DNA of 64,000 nucleotides from Crossaster papposus (GCA_037893245.1 JBAIAA010000119.1:124001-188000); one strand, 5' to 3'; counted from the stretch's first letter, positions 36,001 through 46,689 are shown. Made by a program: numbers and translations. The notes: generated from the letters alone by a model not told the origin.

Positions 36001-39000
36001 AGAGTGTCAACAAAGTTAATTCCAATACAGAAAATACTTCACCTCTATTTACCTACAATTGCATATCAGCGCACAAATGTAGGTAAACAGAGGTGAGTAT
36101 TTTCTTATTTTAATAGAAAATCCCCTTTGATTTGGGGAAATCTTATTAAACCTCATTTCACAAGGCTATCAACTAATAACTTTATAGGTAGGATATACCA
36201 TTGTAACTGCTTCAATTATTATGAATGGGTGGATTTGGGGGGTGTATTTTATAGTAAATATTGTTTAACTGACCTGTCCAAATTTGTACAATCATGGATG
36301 CTGAGAAAAGCAAGAAAAACTGCGTTCGTTTTCAACCGGTGTCAGGCAGTAGTTCTTATGTTGTTCTTGTGTTTTTTTCGCGATCGCCGTCTGGCGATCG
36401 TTAATTTGTTTTTATAAAATTCAATTTTTCGGAACAATTACAAGATATCTAGTGCAATTATTTTGCTGGATGCCTACATTCATTATTTACTTTCAAATAA
36501 GTATGATATTTCTTAATGATTCGGTACTAACTTTTTTCAATATCTGCAAATAGTGTATCCTACCTTTAAATTCTGAAATAATAATACAACATTTGCATCC
36601 ATTGACGCATAAATTTTTCTAGGGGCACAATTGAACTCTTGTTAAAACCTCGTAAATTATCAAACAGCCGAGACTGCCAACTCGCTGCAAATAAAACAAT
36701 CGGACATAGAATAAATCTTACGCCACCCCCCCCCCCCCCCCCCCCCATCCCCCCCCCCAAAAAAAAAAAAAGAAGAAAAAAAGAAAAGTGGATCCCCCCT
36801 GCTCATGTACAGGATGGTTTTCTGCTTTAAGTGATTCCTACAGTGATATTACATTTCATCAAAGATCTCATGTGCATATTCTTGCTCAACATATTTTGCC
36901 TGGAACTAATTCCCCAAATGTGATAAATTCACCTTTTTTAACAGGACGCATGGAAAATGATCAGCACCCTGTACAACACATCCAACCTGAGGAAGGCAGC
37001 CCACCAGTACAAACAAGTCAAGGTACCAGTCCAGTCATCAATGCAGCAGCAAACGCTGCGGCTGATCTGTGTGAAGAGGCACTTAAGAAGGTTTACAAGA
37101 CCACAGGCAGTTGTGTCCAAATATCTCCTTTGATTGATGATGATATGATGCATATAATAGATATATATACTAAGTTAAGATTGGTTGCTGATGAGGTGAC
37201 GGGGATATCGTTTACAGGTGTGAAGGAGGTGACGTACGAGGAGGCTTTCCTTATTACAAACAAAGACGGTGTTGTTATCAATCGTATCATTTATGACGGA
37301 TTGGCTGGTCTGGGGAAAACAACCCTGATTGGGAAAATAGGTTACGATTGGGCAACTGGCTGTTCTGGCCCTCTGGCCAAATATAAGCTTGTGTTTGTTC
37401 TGAGCATGAGTGAACTGGAACAAACTGCAGATCTCGTTGACTCTCTTTTTGAGCAACTCATTGATCCAAATATTATCGATAAGAACCACCTGGAAACCTT
37501 TATTAGGAAGAATCCTAAAAAGGTGTTAGTTCTTCTGGATGGCTTTGATGAGTTGAAGACCACCAAGCTTGATAGTGAATCATTCGGATCCATCTTGCAA
37601 ATTCTAAATCGAAAAATTGGAGCAGATATTGATGTGGTTATAACCACCCGCACCTCTCATTTTGGCAAATTAGTCAGCAAATCACTGGTTAAACAACCGT
37701 TCACTCAAGTAAAGGTAATGGGGTTCTGTGGGGAAGATATTGAAAATTACTTGGGAAAGTTTTTCTCTCGAAGCCCTCATGATGCCAAGTCCCTTTTCCA
37801 AACCATTCAGTCATCAGTTGTCCTCTTTGATTTAGCCCATAGCCCACTGCTTCTCCAATTAATGTGTGTATTATGGAGAGCTGATTCCACACTACCCGAC
37901 ACAATATCACGCTTGTATAAAGAGGCTCTTCGATATATATTCCATAGAAGAGGTATACCAGAGGAAGAGATACCAGAGATACTTGTTGCAGTTGGAAAGG
38001 TTGCTTTAGATGGCCTGGTGTCTCCATTGCAGCAGCTTTCCTTTCAAGAAAGAAAGTTTGAGAAGAATGTGCTAGATAAAGCTTTGAAGGCTGGCATACT
38101 CACGGGCCAGAGGGTCTATAAAGGGACGGGCAGTCAGAACAACATACAGTTTTTCCACAAAACATTTCAGGAGTTCTCTGCTGCTTTTTACCTGCAAAGC
38201 TTACAGAAATCAGACACTGAGGAATTTCAAAAGAATCTTGATAAACTTGATGACATGAAGAAGTTTCCCTATTTGCTGCGCTTTTGTTGTGGTGACAATG
38301 AAGCATGCACTGTTGAAGTCTTGAAGATGTTACAGAAGAGGATCGATGCTGAGAGTGGGTCTACTTGTACCGATACTACAGCATTACCCATTGCCTTGAA
38401 TTGTTACTTTGAGAGCCAGGCAACAAATCTGTTATCACAGGCATTCATACAGTCAGTCATAACTGAAACAATAGACGCACGTTATCTCAACATCCGTGAT
38501 GATGTGAGCTCCTTCGTATGGTTTCTCAAACATGTTGCTATTAATCAGACAAAGAACACGAGCAATGTGTACCTTGACAAAGTCAGGGAAATAAACTTCT
38601 CCGACCATAACTTGGAAAGGTGTAGTAAAGATCTGGCAGTGGCCATAAGTAACATGCCTAATATTTCTGTTGTCAAAATGGAGGAGTGCTCTTTAACCAC
38701 CGATGGTATGGCAGACATTGCATCATCATTGGGCAAGGCTCACAAGTTGTCTAAATTAGACCTTTCAAAAATTAACGGTTTAAGTGGTTCACTGCCTTCA
38801 TGGATGCCACTGTTAAATAAAATGCATCTTCAGAAATTGAAGCTGGATTGTGTTTCTCTGATGATTGATGATATGAAGCACATTGCGCTATCGTTAAGAG
38901 ATATGCCAAATTTGATGTCCCTAACTACAGATTCAAGGCATATGCAAAGTACATGTATACGGATATACCCATCAGAAGGTGGTATTCGTTTGTACCTTTG

Positions 39001-41164
39001 TGAGTTGCCATTAACTGGTAATGAAATGAAATGCTTCCTGAAGGGGCTGGCTAACAGAACAGATTCAGTTGCATTACAAATGGAATCAATTGAGGGACTG
39101 CAGGGAACTGCAGCATTATGGGCTTGCCATTTCAAGGAACTAAAGCACCTCGACAAATTGATTATTACAAATTGTTCACTAACAAGCACGGATATTAAGC
39201 ACACTGCTGCATCACTTTGTGATACGCAGACACTGACAGCATTTAAACTGCATCAAGTTTATTATGGTTGGGAAATAGATGATGTAAAGTGCGTTGCTGC
39301 ATTAGTTCGCCGTGTGCCAAAGCTTGTCGATTGTGATGTGGGAGGTGTGTTTCAAGTCTTACCATGTGATATTGGTTTGAAGATGAAACTTAAGAATCAA
39401 ATGTTCACTATATACTTGGCACCGATTATGTTTACTGGTACAGACGCGGTACAGAGTATGTTCCCTGGTAATGGAGCGGCACAGAGTACAAGTATGTTCA
39501 CTGGTACAGATGTAGCAGATATTCTCGAAGCCATAGGTAGCAGGGGTGACATTGTCCAAGTTGTCATTGACGATGTTAAAGGACTAAGTGGTACAGCAGC
39601 TGTGTGGTCACCAACATTAAAAGGGTTGAAATATCTGGAGCAATTAGACTTAACAGACTGCTCATTGATAGGCTCGGATTTTGAACACATTGCTGTATCA
39701 CTGAGTAGCATGCCCACTCTGGTTGAATTGGATGTGTCTGAAAATCCCTTGGCTGGCTCGGGTGTGTCTTTGTTCAAGTTACAGCAGCTGGCACAACTTA
39801 AGACGCTGAGGATAGATCACTGTGGTTTAGAAGTGGAGGATGCGATGTGTGTTGTGGCTCTTGTTGGTCGTATGCCAAAACTTGTGTGTTGCTATGTAGA
39901 TGAGTTAGGCTTTGAAGTGGATGAAATAAGTACTGGCATAAGACTGCAGCTCTCAAATACATGTCTAGGTCCTTATATGGCAAATATTCTCAGGGCAATG
40001 GAGCATAGAAGTGACTTGGTGGAAGTTGTCATTCAAGATATTTATGACCTAAGTGGCACAGCAGCTGAATGGTTACCTGAACTACAGAAACTGAAACATC
40101 TTGAGATATTGGAAGTCCAAGACTGCTCATTACAGAGCAGTGATATTGAGGACATTGCTGCATCATTGAATGACATGCCTAATCTGGTTGAACTAGATTT
40201 GTCTTGCAATGAATCCCTGGCTGGCTCGGGTGCATGGTCTCACTTAAAGCGTCTGAAACAACTAACAAAGCTGGCATTATGTGGTTGCTCATTGAGGGCT
40301 GCAGACATTAAACCCATCGCTGCATCCCTTAGTGACATGCCAAATCTGGTTGAACTGGATCTGTCTTGCAATGAATCCCTGGCGGGCTCGGGTGCATGGT
40401 CTCACTTAAAGTGTCTAAAACAACTGAAAAAACTGGCATTATGGGGTTGCTCATTGAGGGCTGCAGACATTGAACCAATTGCTGTATCACTTAGTGATAC
40501 GCTGGTTGAACTAGATCTGTCTGACAATAAATCTCTGGCTGGCTCTGGTGCATGGTCTCACTTAAAGTGTCTGAAACAACTAACAAAGCTGGACCTAAGT
40601 CGGTGCTCATTGAGGGCTGCAGACATTGAAACAATCACTGCATCCCTTAGTGATATGCCTAATCCGGTTGAACTGGATCTGTCTTGCAATGAATCTCTGG
40701 CTGGATCAAGTGCATGGTCTCACTTAAAGTGCATGAAACAGCTGTAAAGGCTGGACTTAAGTCGGTGCTCATTGAGTGGTGCAGACATTAAACCCATTGC
40801 TGTATCACTTAGTGATACGCTGGTTGAACTGGATCTGTCTGACAATGAATCTCTGGCTGGCTCTGGTGCATGGTCTCACTTAAAGTGTCTGAAACAACTA
40901 ACAAAGCTGGACCTAAGTCACTGCTCATTGAGGGCTGCAGACATTGAACCCATCGCTGCATCCCTTAGTGACATGCCTAATCTGGTTGAACTGGATCTGT
41001 CAGGTAATTATCTCTATGAACCACTTTCAGACATTGAACCCATCGCTGCATCCCTTAGTGACATGCCTAATCTGGTTGAACTGGATCTGTCAGGTAATTA
41101 TCTCTATGTCCCACTTTCAGATGTAGCTCCTTTACAGAGATTGAATCTTAACATTAAGGTATAA
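20848..41164 (+). CDS. UBL-UBL-NACHT-LRR receptor gene (NLR family), multi-exon
   Basis: Fourteen exons join in frame: 20848-21025, 22231-22339, 22678-22854, 23624-23866, 24140-24283, 24403-24543, 25265-25468, 26527-26747, 28339-28450, 29240-30862, 32617-32703, 32851-34302, 34905-35093, 36945-40747. An exon at 3618-3850 may precede them. With it the joined length is 8916 bases, an exact multiple of three (about 2970 residues, 5' end unseen). Most linker exons are phase 1 at both ends and symmetric, typical of exon shuffling. Order: ubiquitin-like domain 1, basic linkers with one hydrophobic segment, ubiquitin-like domain 2, two long repeat-rich exons, then NACHT and leucine-rich repeats. Animal NACHT-LRR proteins act as cytosolic immune sensors; UBL modules at the N-terminus are unusual, to my knowledge. 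LRR coding continues past an in-frame TAA at 40745-40747 to 41164. The single-gene model is inference and could instead be two genes. Confidence 0.65.
21409..21957. mobile_element. Insertion inside a broken copy of the AGGTAGTATACACC MITE family
   Basis: The family sequence around GCTCGACGCCGGT and TTTCTCGGCA (21325-21408) resumes at about 21958 (GATGACTGTAAAACTTCGG...). The inserted DNA starts TGTAATGG and ends CGTTACA, a short inverted match, with GCA near both junctions. Boundaries are approximate. Confidence 0.4.
22231..22339 (+). CDS. Exon: second half of ubiquitin-like domain 1
   Basis: Follows TTGTTGTCCACAG and ends at a G/GTAAAG donor. LLDDLSVGNYGIEQDTNIELRL aligns with ubiquitin [21 protein letters not shown]. 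After LRL comes VSGLMDGAD instead of a terminal GG, so the domain is built in and is not a conjugated modifier. Confidence 0.85.
22678..22854 (+). CDS. Exon: basic, serine/threonine-rich linker
   Basis: Bounded by TTTTTTTTTAG and GTACAA, phase 1 at both ends. It starts with a K/R-rich run (RKKTNRRQRKSGKK) and continues into S/T-rich sequence ending NQSAG. No fold is recognised; it may act as a flexible linker or nuclear-localisation-type patch. Confidence 0.7.
23040..23472. repeat. Right-end fragment of a CCCTAAC-terminated TTAA element
   Basis: Irregular repeats (CCTCAATCC, GCAAAATCCTGC) end at GGATGGTTAGGG followed by TTAA (23473-23476). The style matches the elements at 16716-18265 and 57839-58235. 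No left end was found. Confidence 0.4.
23624..23866 (+). CDS. Exon: basic linker plus a single transmembrane-like segment
   Basis: Follows TTTTTAG and, if the donor CTCAG/GTGCTG is used, is phase 1 at both ends and ends TTSG like its neighbours. It starts EKERRRRRRHNH and includes LFLWILCLPLITINVILSIW, a stretch of about 22-25 hydrophobic residues that could span a membrane. If the donor is not used, the frame stops at TAA 23887-23889, giving a short UBL-TM form. Confidence 0.6.
24140..24543 (+). CDS. Two short basic linker exons (24140-24283 and 24403-24543)
   Basis: Both are phase 1 at both ends with good borders (CTTCACAG...GTAATT; TTTTTACAG...GTAAAA). Each begins with basic residues after G (RKRKRKRRRGK and RKRTRQQEK) and continues into acidic text containing QTT(S)DD.KGDHS. 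They look like duplicated copies of one exon. Confidence 0.7.
24571..24655. repeat. 16-bp minisatellite (GGTGGATGGGGTAGGT)
   Basis: About five near-perfect copies immediately downstream of an exon donor. Confidence 0.85.
24900..25090 (-). mobile_element. tRNA-derived SINE with a triplicated B-box
   Basis: On the minus strand an A-box-like TGGTAAGGCACTGG is followed by GGTTCGATTCC, and the B-box with its flank is repeated three times with an 18 bp period (24991, 25009, 25027 on the plus strand). Confidence 0.55.
25265..25468 (+). CDS. Exon: lysine/serine-rich linker
   Basis: Bounded by TTACCTGCAG and G/GTAAAT, phase 1 at both ends. It encodes 68 residues, very rich in lysine and then serine/threonine, ending DNQSKG. 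No domain is recognised. Confidence 0.7.
25511..25774. mobile_element. MITE-like inverted repeat (AAATAGGCACTT ends)
   Basis: AAATAGGCACTTAGGGAGAC at the left is inverted at the right with one mismatch. The element is 264 bp with no ORF and shares GGGAGAC motifs with 2744-2974. The target duplication is unclear. Confidence 0.6.
26527..26747 (+). CDS. Exon: basic linker plus first half of ubiquitin-like domain 2
   Basis: Bounded by CATCTTTAG and GTATGA. RKKTRRQTNSAQK leads into IQLFVNSSLRSPVCLQLHPS and LLQDKVGVEPEKQHLFKRK, almost identical to domain 1. Unlike the first copy it carries its own basic N-terminal extension. Ends in phase 0. Confidence 0.85.
26830..28260. repeat. CGACT-rich repeat block, internally duplicated, with 12-bp satellite
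   Basis: About 26930-27090 is repeated at about 27744-27930 (CTAGTAGTCACATTGTAA..., CTACGACCAATCGTGCG). At about 27948-28005 there are five copies of the 12 bp unit GTATCATAAGTT. Non-coding, inside an intron. Confidence 0.65.
27189..27743. mobile_element. hAT-type MITE (TAGTGCTGGGCGAGTA ends)
   Basis: AGTGCTGGGCGAGTA is inverted at the right end. CCTAGCAA (27181-27188) and CCTAGCAG (27744-27751) flank it, an 8 bp duplication with one mismatch. The interior is rich in ACTCGCGAGTA repeats. It interrupts the surrounding CGACT-rich repeat. Confidence 0.75.
28339..28450 (+). CDS. Exon: second half of ubiquitin-like domain 2
   Basis: Bounded by CTAATTTAG and GTAAAA. LNDGKSLQELGIGQDTNIELRL closely follows the ubiquitin pattern, and LNDGKSL is nearer to the consensus than the equivalent part of domain 1. 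No terminal GG: LVSGLMGGADDEQ follows. Confidence 0.85.
29240..30862 (+). CDS. Long repeat-rich exon, low-complexity charged region
   Basis: Starts after ACCATACCACAG and ends at an ACTG/GTAATA donor, phase 1 at both ends, 541 codons. It consists of about seven imperfect repeats of 60-85 residues. Each has a GETQEQK-type motif, a basic RKGNDSG.IQKGE.KGAER segment, then TSCG.EENS.NLEDSSIS. It is probably disordered and rich in potential phosphosites. The long ORF in another frame (29618-30457) is a shadow caused by the repeats. Confidence 0.75.
30870..31060 (+). mobile_element. Fragment of a non-LTR retrotransposon reverse-transcriptase tail
   Basis: The translation includes LDYIKQFHWLPFDKR and YKTALMMYKA, the common end of LINE (CR1/L2/Jockey-like) ORF2 proteins, and continues in another frame as ISSSLELTTETRKLALPR. 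Truncated and frameshifted. It lies in the intron after 30862 but in the same frame as the preceding exon. Confidence 0.7.
32157..32535 (+). mobile_element. TTAA-flanked MITE (AGGTAGTATACACCATT ends)
   Basis: TTAA (32153-32156) and TTAA (32536-32539) enclose 379 bp with matching inverted ends. Inside are CTCGACGCCGGT and CGGACAGGTCAGTTAAACG motifs. Other copies: 36186-36565 (inverted), about 21270-22080 (interrupted) and about 42790-42965 (partial). Confidence 0.8.
32617..32703 (+). CDS. Short linker exon
   Basis: Bounded by TATACCTTAG and G/GTACGT, 87 bp, phase 1 at both ends. It encodes VAGPGKNSSDAEESQDK and continues to LASRSKG, similar in style and ending to the exon at 25265-25468. Confidence 0.65.
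32851..34302 (+). CDS. Long exon with 55-residue glutamine-rich tandem repeats
   Basis: Starts after TTCACATACAG with RKRTKGRRKHPKKK, matching the basic start of sister exons, and ends at a strong T/GTGAGT donor, phase 1 at both ends, 484 codons. The core is about six copies of a 165 bp unit (starts at 33249, 33414, 33579, 33744, 33909) with motif VSEQNTQQSKPTSPEHL and NQVVEQKQANHAQ. The unit is nearly identical between copies, so copy number probably varies. Predicted disordered or coiled. Confidence 0.8.
34905..35093 (+). CDS. Exon preceding the NACHT exon
   Basis: Follows GAGATTTAG and ends CATCAG/GTAAAA, phase 1 at both ends. It encodes 63 residues including GNTINYITVNQGATSG. Short beta-like NINYITVN-type segments before NACHT occur in other invertebrate NLRs, as I recall; this supports joining it to the next exon. 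Confidence 0.6.
36186..36565 (-). mobile_element. Second TTAA-family MITE, inverted copy
   Basis: AGGTAGGATATACC at the left, mirrored by GTATCCTACCT at the right with TTAA at 36566-36569. The left duplication has decayed to TTAT. Reverse orientation relative to 32157-32535. Confidence 0.7.
36722..36785. repeat. Poly-C/poly-A tract before the NACHT exon
   Basis: Runs of C then A/G. The long ORF appears to start near here, but the real exon begins at 36945 after an acceptor. Confidence 0.85.
36945..40747 (+). CDS. NACHT-LRR exon
   Basis: Acceptor TTTTTTAACAG at 36944; the first Met is at 36950. Numbering from it: the P-loop GLAGLGKTTLIG at about 116-127, Walker B VLLDGFDEL at about 193-201, a TTRTSHFG sensor-type motif, winged-helix region with DLAHSPLLLQLMCVLW, and FFHKTFQEFSAAFYLQ, typical of NLRs. 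From about residue 545 to the end are many leucine-rich repeats; the last ones form near-identical 54-residue pairs (162 bp) with GSGAWSHLK, LDLSxCSL and IAASLSDMPNLVELDLS. The NTPase motifs look intact. It ends at TAA 40745-40747, where sister repeats have a threonine codon. Confidence 0.9.
40748..41164 (+). pseudogene. LRR coding continuing past the in-frame stop
   Basis: The same frame stays open for 138 codons after TAA and ends at 41162-41164, with four to five more LRRs of the same type. A 90 bp block is perfectly duplicated in tandem (40940-41029 and 41030-41119). It could be a decaying 3' end, readthrough, or an allele-specific stop; removal by splicing at GTAAAG (40743) is less likely. 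Confidence 0.6.
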
Positions 41165-42300
41165 AAAGATAGATCCACAAAATAAGTATGAAAATGCTTA
41201 TTTGTAGCAATTTTTTATCAATAGATGTATTAGATTTTGGCCCTTCACAGATGTGTATTTACACAGTATACTCGGTGTTTACCTGAGGAATTCTTTGCTT
41301 CAATTTTGCTTGGTAAACAGGCATTGCACATAAGCAAGCCATGTGAGCGAGCTGTATTTATGATGGGGCTTAATATTTCCTAAATCTTGACATTTCTTTC
41401 CTCACTTGTGGGAGAACCACAACCTCTAAACAATTAAAATTAAAACAAACAAACAAAACTCACCCATATATGCTTACCTCCCATACCTGCTGTGCACATT
41501 CATTGTTTTCATGTAGTTAAGAAGAAAAAGACAAAAGCCATTTTCTCTCACACTGTGAACACTTGAACTGTTTATCAAGAATCCCTTATTAGTGTTCCCC
41601 TGTATGTTTCTACAGATAACCCTATCCCCATTTTGCCTCATAGAAGGGAAACGATCTGTACAATCTGTACCATCTTCCTGCATACTGTGGACATCTTTTG
41701 TTCACTGGTCCTCAAGGTTCGCACATGCTTTTCAGTAGCTTTTTGCTTTTTGTCCAGTAGTGACAAGTCTTCTTTTTCTGTTGACCCTCATAAATTGAAA
41801 CAAATAGTTTAATTGCTCAGAAGTATGTCAGAAATGTCCCTGTATTTAGTGCAGATAAATCATAAAACAATCTTAGAGTTGTCTTCAAATGAAAGCATCC
41901 ATGCGACTCATCAGGACGCATCTATGTTAGTTGTAGGTTTAAAGCTCATTTAGTCTGTGGAGATATTAATAATTGAATTTGTTTACAAGGAATGGTATAA
42001 TTCAGTTGCCAATCTGATATGTTTTTGGTTTGATGTAAACTTAATGTTGGTCCTTCTCTTTGAAACCTTTATGGAACAGTTATTATGTCATCTTATTGTG
42101 ATTATCACAGGCATACAGTAATTTATATGAGTGCACATACCAACGGGAAAACGTGCACAACATTTCAATACATTTTTACTTTTACCAAACTGTATTTGAT
42201 TATGTTTTCATCTGTTATGTTTCTTGAGGAAGTGGTGACATAGCACCGTCTTCATTTGGAGCTTTGTATTGATTTTAGTAAAACTTTAATAAAAAAAGGT
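41165..42300 (+). other. Probable 3' untranslated region of the NLR gene
   Basis: AT-rich sequence without coding potential between the last LRR codon and an AATAAA. The extent is inferred. Confidence 0.4.
42288..42293 (+). terminator. Candidate polyadenylation signal of the NLR gene
   Basis: AATAAA about 1.1 kb after the final LRR stop. Confidence 0.3.
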
Positions 42301-42789
42301 ACATTCAAAAGAAGGGGGTTATTGTATTTGCAATGATAATTGTTTTTGTCAGTTTGTATTACCATTCAAGGTCCTAATTTTGAAGATAATCTGGAGTTGT
42401 TTTTTAAGTTGTTTTTTTCAAAAGCTGATTTAATTTGTTTAGCACATTCTTACCTTTATAATGAAGCATAAAACGCCACCTGTGTTTACTTAAGGCATTA
42501 TTTTTCTATTTTTTTCACCAGATATTTGCTTCACAAAAATGACTGTCACAATTAATCCTGTTACGCGCCTATAGACGCGTGTACATATTTATATACAATG
42601 TAACTTGTAGCGAATCAGCACTCTCAAAAGTCCCGCGCACGAAAAGGTGTTGTGAAATACTGTAATTTATACAGTGCTGACCTGCATTCGCGAAACGCAG
42701 TGTTCGTGTTATGTAATATTACGTAAACAAGAAACAGGCCATGGTTATTGTGGTGTTCGTAAATCCTTTGTTACTTTGTTTGGACAAAC

Positions 42790-42965
42790 GCGAAAGAAAG
42801 AACTGCCTGATGACGCCAGTTGAAAACGAACGCCGTTTTTCTTGCAAATTTTCTTGGCATCCATCATAGTAAAACTTCGGAAAGGTCAGTTAAACGATAT
42901 TTACTATAAAATTCAACCCCCATTCCTGATTATTCAAGCAATTATCAATAGTGTGTCCTATCTGT
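42790..42965 (+). mobile_element. Partial copy of the AGGTAGTATACACC MITE family
   Basis: Shares GACGCCAGTTGAAAACGAACG, CTTCGGAAAGGTCAGTTAAACG-type sequence and the end ATCAATAGTGTGTCCTA with the complete copy at 32157-32535. The left end is missing. Confidence 0.6.
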
Positions 42966-43429
42966 GTCTTGTACGTGTGTCTATTTAGATTAGATATAGT
43001 GTGTCAAGGATAATTATTTTACTAAACGATGAGCAAGTCACGTGATTGTATTTGAGTTTTGGTTTTGTTTTATTTAGGCCATTGAACTTAATTGGGACCA
43101 ACATGAAATAGGATCACATAAAATGATGGGTTTGATCTGGTCAAACTGGGTTTGCAGTTTGAGTAAATTCACACTGTAACATATCTGTAGATACTAGAAG
43201 TTGCCAAAGAAAAACAAAAACAAAGTGAAATTGATCCAATAATGTTTTGATTATATTTGATATTATTTATTTCTTCAGTTGACAAGATCGACTCTTTTGA
43301 AGTGCCTGAATAGTGGTTATATTTTTGTAAATATCCTTTGTTTTTATGTACACTAAAACTGGTGCTTTTTTATGTCAACTAAATCTGGATATGACATTTG
43401 ATAATAGTAACTGTTAAAAAAGTATACAA

Positions 43430-43860
43430 TATCAATAATCATGTTATTGTTTTCCGGTTAAGTTTTTTTTATATTCTAGTAAATGTTCATGGTATCAGTG
43501 TACATGTACATCTAGAAACTGGTGCATTTTAGTTCCTAGAGGTAATATCAGTCCATTAAAATGCTGTTTTACTGCATATTACAGTTGACAATAGTATTTT
43601 TGTATACAATATTTTATTGTTTGCCGGTTAAGTTTTGTTTTCATATTCCAGTAGATGTTTAAGGTACATGTATATCAGTCTACTAGAAACTAGAACTTTG
43701 CACACGGTGCCTCAAGTTTCTAGAAGTAGTATGTTTTAATGGATATGACAATTGACAATAGTAATTGTTTTTAAATATACAATTTCAATAACTATTTTAT
43801 AGTTTGCCAGTTTAAGTCTGTTTGTCATATTCCAGTAAATGTTCATGGTATCAAAACAAT
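43430..43860. repeat. Diverged ~170-185-bp tandem repeats (three copies)
   Basis: CCGGTTAAGTTTT...ATATTC(C/T)AGTAAATGTTCATGGTATC recurs at about 43452, 43621 and 43805 with intervening TAGAAACT motifs. Non-coding. Confidence 0.6.
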
Positions 43861-44952
<1,092 letters not shown>

Positions 44953-45349
44953 TGAGTCGTTGTAGTATCAGCCTATTTTTTTCTGTCAAAACTTGCCATT
45001 TGGCAAGCTTCATTTTCACCCCAGGTGCTGGCCGGTGATTTGCAATGCTGGCTAACGCCAGCCGGTGCTGGCCAGCGTAGCTACAACTCTGATATGACCC
45101 TTCAAGTCACTAAGTGGTGTTCCTTTGTAACCGAGTATCCATTGCAGGCTTTTTAAAATATTAAAATTATTATCATTCATTACCTGATTTTTTATGTCTC
45201 TTAAAACAAACCAACAAAAATCAGTTTTTCATATAAAACTCTGTCCGACATTATGTTGGGACTTTTGAAACATGCCCAGCTTTGCCTAATTTACCAGCTA
45301 GAGTGGGAAAGTTCAATTGGGCATTTTTGTCCTTGTTTCTGTTTGAAAG

Positions 45350-45565
45350 GTTTCCACCAAGCGGGCGCAGAACTGGTGTGGTAGCAAGAACAACATCCCT
45401 TACTTTGAGACCAGCGCTAAGGAAAGTATCAACGTGGAGCAGGCCTTCCAAACGATAGCCAAGAACGCCCTAGCCCAGGAACCAGAGACAGACATGTACA
45501 ATGATTTCCCTGGCCAGATCAAACTCACCGATGACACCAAACAGGATAAATCATGTTCATGTTGA
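45350..45565 (+). CDS. RAB7: Rab7 last exon with prenylation motif
   Basis: Phase-0 exon after [28 protein letters not shown] and [18 protein letters not shown] match Rab7, including the ETSAK base-binding motif. The C-terminus is ...DKSCSC, a double-cysteine signal for geranylgeranylation, consistent with late endosome/lysosome targeting. The stop is TGA at 45563-45565. With the exon at 44828-44916 it provides only the C-terminal half of the GTPase. Confidence 0.9.
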   Translation, partial: VSTKRAQNWCGSKNNIPYFETSAKESINVEQAFQTIAKNALAQEPETDMYNDFPGQIKLTDDTKQDKSCSC

Positions 45566-45702
45566 GGCACCTTGTGGTACCTGTTTCTCCCTAGGTCTAA
45601 ACCCATGATACACCTTCATGCTCCCGGTGAATGGGCCGGGTGCCTGGGTGGATGTATACTTATCCATACCCTCAGGGGGAAAGTGGGAGGCGAAAACTGC
45701 TC

Positions 45703-45708
45703 AATAAA
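45703..45708 (+). terminator. Polyadenylation signal after Rab7
   Basis: AATAAA 138 bp past the Rab7 stop. Confidence 0.5.
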
Positions 45709-46470
45709 ATTAAATCAGTTGCTCGGCCATTTTTCAGCTGTGACCAAGCTGTTCACAGTGGCATGAAGAGTTAATTTTAAATCTCTTACAGTTGTCAAAG
45801 CTTAAAAATTAAATCAAAGCAGAAAACAAAGTTTTTTTACCAAAAAAAGTGAAACTAGTCGAAAACATCTTTCATTATCTTGCCAAGAAACAAGTAAAAT
45901 AAAATAAAATTTGTAAAATAAAATGCAGAATTAAATTGAGCCGAAATCCTCCCATTTTCCCCCTGATGCTCATTATTAAACAAAAATTTGCGTTTGTTTT
46001 TTTGTCTTGTTTCTAATTTTGTTTGTTACTTGAGCATAGGAAAGATACCATATCTGTAAATTAGAAGCACTTTGTCCAATATATTTTGTGTGATGTTAAT
46101 GAATTACATCTCTCTAAACAGTCATGATTCACCCCACTGACTCCATTTTAAGTTTTACGTTTTAGTTGCATAGAAACTCATCACGCATACCTGTCTCCTT
46201 AGGTTTTTGGTTTTTTTGGGTTTTGTTTTTTTTTGGGGGGGGGAGGGGTAGGAGGTGTGTTTAACCTCTTGACGCCGGTATTAATACCTCACTGCACTCG
46301 ATTACATGTGTATCCATGACTGCAGCCTTTGTCCAGTAGCTGCAATGTACCCGAGCGTGGCACTGTGATACAGGCTGTGTCCTATAGCATAGTATAGCAT
46401 AGTACACATAATAAACCATGAGGGAAACTGACTAAATAAATTATTAATCTCAAAGGAAAGAAAGAAATTG

Positions 46471-46680
46471 GCAAGGTTGGACTCGAACCTGGGACCTCTG
46501 CAATGCCTGACCGGGGCTCTACCAACTGAGCTATCTTGACCTATGTTGGCGGTCTCCCAAATTGTCAGTATCTTTGTTCGAGGGCGCTAGTCAGAAGTCA
46601 CGAACACCAGAATGCCGTATGGCCAGGGATCATGCCTGATTTTACAATACAACCTAGGAAGTGACATTGTGGGTATCACT
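46471..46680 (-). mobile_element. tRNA-derived SINE, copy 1
   Basis: On the minus strand TAGCTCAGTTGGTAGAGC (A-box) and GGTTCGAGTCC (B-box) form a tRNA-like segment (46471-46542), but the acceptor stem pairs poorly and no clear anticodon arm forms. A conserved flank with GGCCAGGGATCATGCC and TACAATACAACCT is shared with 62895-63080, so this is a SINE and not a tRNA gene. Confidence 0.7.
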
Positions 46681-46689
46681 CAATGAGGT

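Noticed and set aside
46471-46542. Possible tRNA gene on the minus strand
   Set aside because: A- and B-boxes are good, but stems pair poorly, and the flank is shared with a second copy at 62.9 kb, so it is a SINE.
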